7,639 nucleotides of DNA from Clostridia bacterium (GTDB lineage: Bacteria; Bacillota; Clostridia; Christensenellales; UBA1242), in NCBI GenBank assembly GCA_017443885.1, contig JAFSXW010000026.1:1-7639 (forward strand). Reading direction: 5' to 3'. The notes beneath the pieces are model-generated. The model was not told the origin of the DNA, made no database searches, and saw only the letters and a program-made list of their open reading frames with translations. The position numbers were made by a program, and so were the translations under genes. Numbering within the stretch: the stretch's first letter is position 1; each line of letters opens with the position of its first letter. Shown here one piece after another: positions 5,362 to 7,639 of the stretch.

Positions 5362-7639
5362 TTAATTTTGGCTTTCTTCACTTGAGAAAGTAAATTTGCC
5401 GTTTTTAAATCCAACAGTTACAGTGCTGTTTTCTTTAATTTCTCCACCTAAAATACTTTCTGCCAAACTATCTTCAATTTGTTGCTCTATATATCTTTTA
5501 AGTGGTCTTGCCCCATATTCTTTAGAATAGCCTTTTTCAATAATATTATCTATTGCTCCCTTAGTTAGCCTTAACGTTATTTTTCTATCTTTAAGTTTGT
5601 TGTTAAGGTTGTTTATCATAATGGTTGCAATTTTTGTTATATCTTCTTTAGTTAAACTGTCAAACACGCAGATAACATCAATACGGTTTAAAAATTCTGG
5701 TTTAAAGCGTTGTTTTAAAGATTCAAGAAGATGCTCTTTAACGCTTAGTTTTTCTTCCTCCTCACTATCATTAAAACCAAGGTGCTTAGCATTTTTTGGA
5801 AGACTATCCACACCACAATTAGATGTCATGATAATTATTGTGTTTTTAAAATTCACAGTGCGTCCTTGTCCATCTGTTAGCCTTCCATCATCAAGCACTT
5901 GAAGCAAAATATTAAACACATCTGGATGTGCCTTTTCTATTTCATCAAAAAGCACAACACTATATGGTTTTCTTCTAACCTGTTCTGTTAATTGTCCGCC
6001 ATCTTCGTGTCCAACATATCCCGGAGGCGCTCCAATTAATTTTGCAACAGAATGTGGCTCCATATATTCACTCATATCTAGCCTAATTACCATATTTTCG
6101 TCATCAAACATTGCTTCTGCTAGTGCTTTTGTTAGCTCTGTTTTACCAACACCTGTTGGGCCAAGGAATATAAATGAACCTATTGGGCGCTTTGGATCTT
6201 TTAGTCCTGCTCTAGCCCTTCTTATTGCCTTAGAAACACTAGTGATTGCTTCGCTTTGTCCAATAACACGCTTATGCAAAATATCTTCTAAATGAACAAG
6301 TTTATCCTTTTCTGTTTCCGTTAATTTCGTAACAGGAATTTTCGTCCAACTAGAAACAACTTCGGCAATATCTTCGCTTGTTATCACGCCTTCTTCATTC
6401 GTTTTCTTCTTCTTCCAATCTTGCCTTAATTTATCAATTTGCTCTTTAATTTTACTTGCCTGCTCTTTATATTCATTTGCTTTTTCAAAGTTTTCGGTTC
6501 GGCTGGCTTCTTGTTTTTTAATTTCTAGTTCTTTAAGTTTATTTTCAAGTTCCTTCACTTTTTCTGGAGTAACACTTCCCCTAACTTTTGTTTTACTGCT
6601 TGCTTCATCAATTAGATCTATGGCTTTATCTGGAAGGCTTCTATCCATAATATATCTAACCGAAAGTTTCACGGCTGCTTCAATTGCATCGTCAGTTATT
6701 TTCACCTTATGGAAGGCTTCATAACTATCTCTTATTCCCTTTAAAATTTTAATTGCATCTTCCTCACTTGGCTCGCCAACCATAATTGGTTGGAAACGGC
6801 GTTCTAAGGCTTTATCTTTTTCAATAAATTTACGGTATTCTTCAGTTGTGGTTGCACCAATGGTTTGCATTTCGCCCCTAGCTAAATATGGTTTTAGCAT
6901 ATCACTTGGGCTAACTTCTCCTTCTTTGCTTCCAGCCTGCGCAAGCATATGGATTTCATCTATAAACACGATTATATTTTTTGCACTAATTATTGTGCTA
7001 ATGGCGTTTTTAAGTTTTTCTTCCATGCTCCCGCGATATTTAGTTCCTGCCATAAGCGAACCAATATCTAGGCTAAAAATTATTTTATTTTGAAGAAGTT
7101 CTGGCACATCTCCCTTAACTATTTTTTGCGCCAAACCTTCAACAACAGCACTCTTTCCAACACCCGCTTCACCAATCAAACAAGGGTTGTTTTTAGTTTT
7201 TCGGCAAAGGATTTCGATAATTCTATCTGTTTCTTCATCTCTGCCAATAATAGGATCCATTTTGCCCATTTTTGCGCGAGCCGTTAAATCTATGCCCATA
7301 TCTCGTAAAACTTCTGGCAAGTTACTGTTTATTTCGGTTGAATTCTTTGCTGTTTTTTGGTTTATATCCTTTTCATAATTATTCTCATAAGTTGGCATTG
7401 AAGCTCTTGAAAATTCCACGGAAACATTTGGGCTAGGAGAAAAGAAATTTTCAAAATCTGAAACAAAACTATCATATCCAATAGCCTCTTCCACATCCAT
7501 ACCACGAATAATATTGGCAACAACGCTTGTTAATTTCTTAATATCAACCTTGAAAACATCTCTAAGAATTCTCACTGCTTGGCAATTCGTGTCGCTTAAA
7601 ACGGCATAAAGAAGTTCTTCGGTTACAATATATCCAGCA
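5362..7639 (-). CDS. clpC: ClpC-type AAA+ ATPase (Clp protease ATP-binding subunit), N-terminus beyond right edge
   Basis: ClpC unfolds substrates with ATP and feeds them to the ClpP protease in the cytosol. The frame is open to the right edge: 21 codons precede the GTG at 7575 (ending in TEELLYAVLSDTNCQAV), and they continue the Clp N-domain repeat, so that GTG is an internal Val and the true start lies outside. Counting from 7575, D1 has Walker A GEAGVGKS (135-142), pore loop GTKYRG (177-182), Walker B IIVFIDE (201-207) and arginines ERRF (258-261). A UVR-like segment sits in the middle region near 352-382. D2 has Walker A GPTGVGKT (472-479), pore loop GYVG (519-522), Walker B VVLFDE (540-545) and sensor-2 GARPL (688-692). 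The loop HLGF (598-601) matches the ClpP-binding position (VGF in Bacillus ClpC), which, with the UVR segment, argues for ClpC rather than ClpB or ClpA. Both ATPase sites look intact. hpf follows after 60 bp. Confidence 0.96.
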   Translation of the reverse strand, partial: AGYIVTEELLYAVLSDTNCQAVRILRDVFKVDIKKLTSVVANIIRGMDVEEAIGYDSFVSDFENFFSPSPNVSVEFSRASMPTYENNYEKDINQKTAKNSTEINSNLPEVLRDMGIDLTARAKMGKMDPIIGRDEETDRIIEILCRKTKNNPCLIGEAGVGKSAVVEGLAQKIVKGDVPELLQNKIIFSLDIGSLMAGTKYRGSMEEKLKNAISTIISAKNIIVFIDEIHMLAQAGSKEGEVSPSDMLKPYLARGEMQTIGATTTEEYRKFIEKDKALERRFQPIMVGEPSEEDAIKILKGIRDSYEAFHKVKITDDAIEAAVKLSVRYIMDRSLPDKAIDLIDEASSKTKVRGSVTPEKVKELENKLKELEIKKQEASRTENFEKANEYKEQASKIKEQIDKLRQDWKKKKTNEEGVITSEDIAEVVSSWTKIPVTKLTETEKDKLVHLEDILHKRVIGQSEAITSVSKAIRRARAGLKDPKRPIGSFIFLGPTGVGKTELTKALAEAMFDDENMVIRLDMSEYMEPHSVAKLIGAPPGYVGHEDGGQLTEQVRRKPYSVVLFDEIEKAHPDVFNILLQVLDDGRLTDGQGRTVNFKNTIIIMTSNCGVDSLPKNAKHLGFNDSEEEEKLSVKEHLLESLKQRFKPEFLNRIDVICVFDSLTKEDITKIATIMINNLNNKLKDRKITLRLTKGAIDNIIEKGYSKEYGARPLKRYIEQQIEDSLAESILGGEIKENSTVTVGFKNGKFTFSSEESQN

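Noticed and set aside
5597..7378. Several plus-strand open frames of 60-100 codons opposite clpC
   Set aside because: All are complementary shadows of the conserved ClpC frame, biased to Ser, Phe and Leu, with no recognisable domain.

Overview
This is a bacterial housekeeping window in which every supported gene lies on the minus strand, so transcription runs from high to low coordinates. Base composition is strongly AT-rich by eye, with AT-rich synonymous codons. Several genes have good purine-rich Shine-Dalgarno sites. The code looks standard: Trp is TGG, no in-frame TGA interrupts the genes, and the six visible stops are four TAA and two TAG. A ClpC-type AAA+ chaperone with a UVR-like middle segment, a long-form hibernation factor with its C-terminal dimerisation domain, and a short ProRS together suggest a low-GC member of Bacillota, possibly an uncultured lineage. 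I cannot place it more finely.

Right part (7639 to about 4705), proteostasis and ribosome storage. A clpC gene enters from the right edge with its N-terminus outside the window. It is followed after 60 bp by hpf, the long-form ribosome hibernation factor. A good promoter-like sequence lies in the 60-bp gap, so hpf can probably be read both from clpC and independently. A strong intrinsic terminator sits just after hpf and closes this unit.

Middle (4704 to 4493). About 210 bp of very AT-rich DNA separate the two units. It holds a convincing promoter and RBS for the next operon and a perfect 6-bp inverted repeat upstream of it.

Left part (4492 to 1), a translation-centred operon. The order is a zinc-ribbon/TM2 membrane protein, mnmA (tRNA U34 2-thiolation), trpS (Trp-tRNA synthetase), a small RBBP9/YdeN-like alpha/beta hydrolase, and proS (Pro-tRNA synthetase, cut by the left edge). 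The first three are packed with gaps of 3 and 1 bp, and no terminator separates any of the five. The theme is tRNA charging and anticodon modification, with a membrane protein and a hydrolase of unknown role carried along.

Most of this is ordinary core genome. The least ordinary features are the hydrolase, whose nucleophile-elbow serine is replaced by aspartate, and the zinc-ribbon/TM2 protein leading the tRNA operon. I see no mobile element, CRISPR array, RNA gene, defence system or riboswitch.
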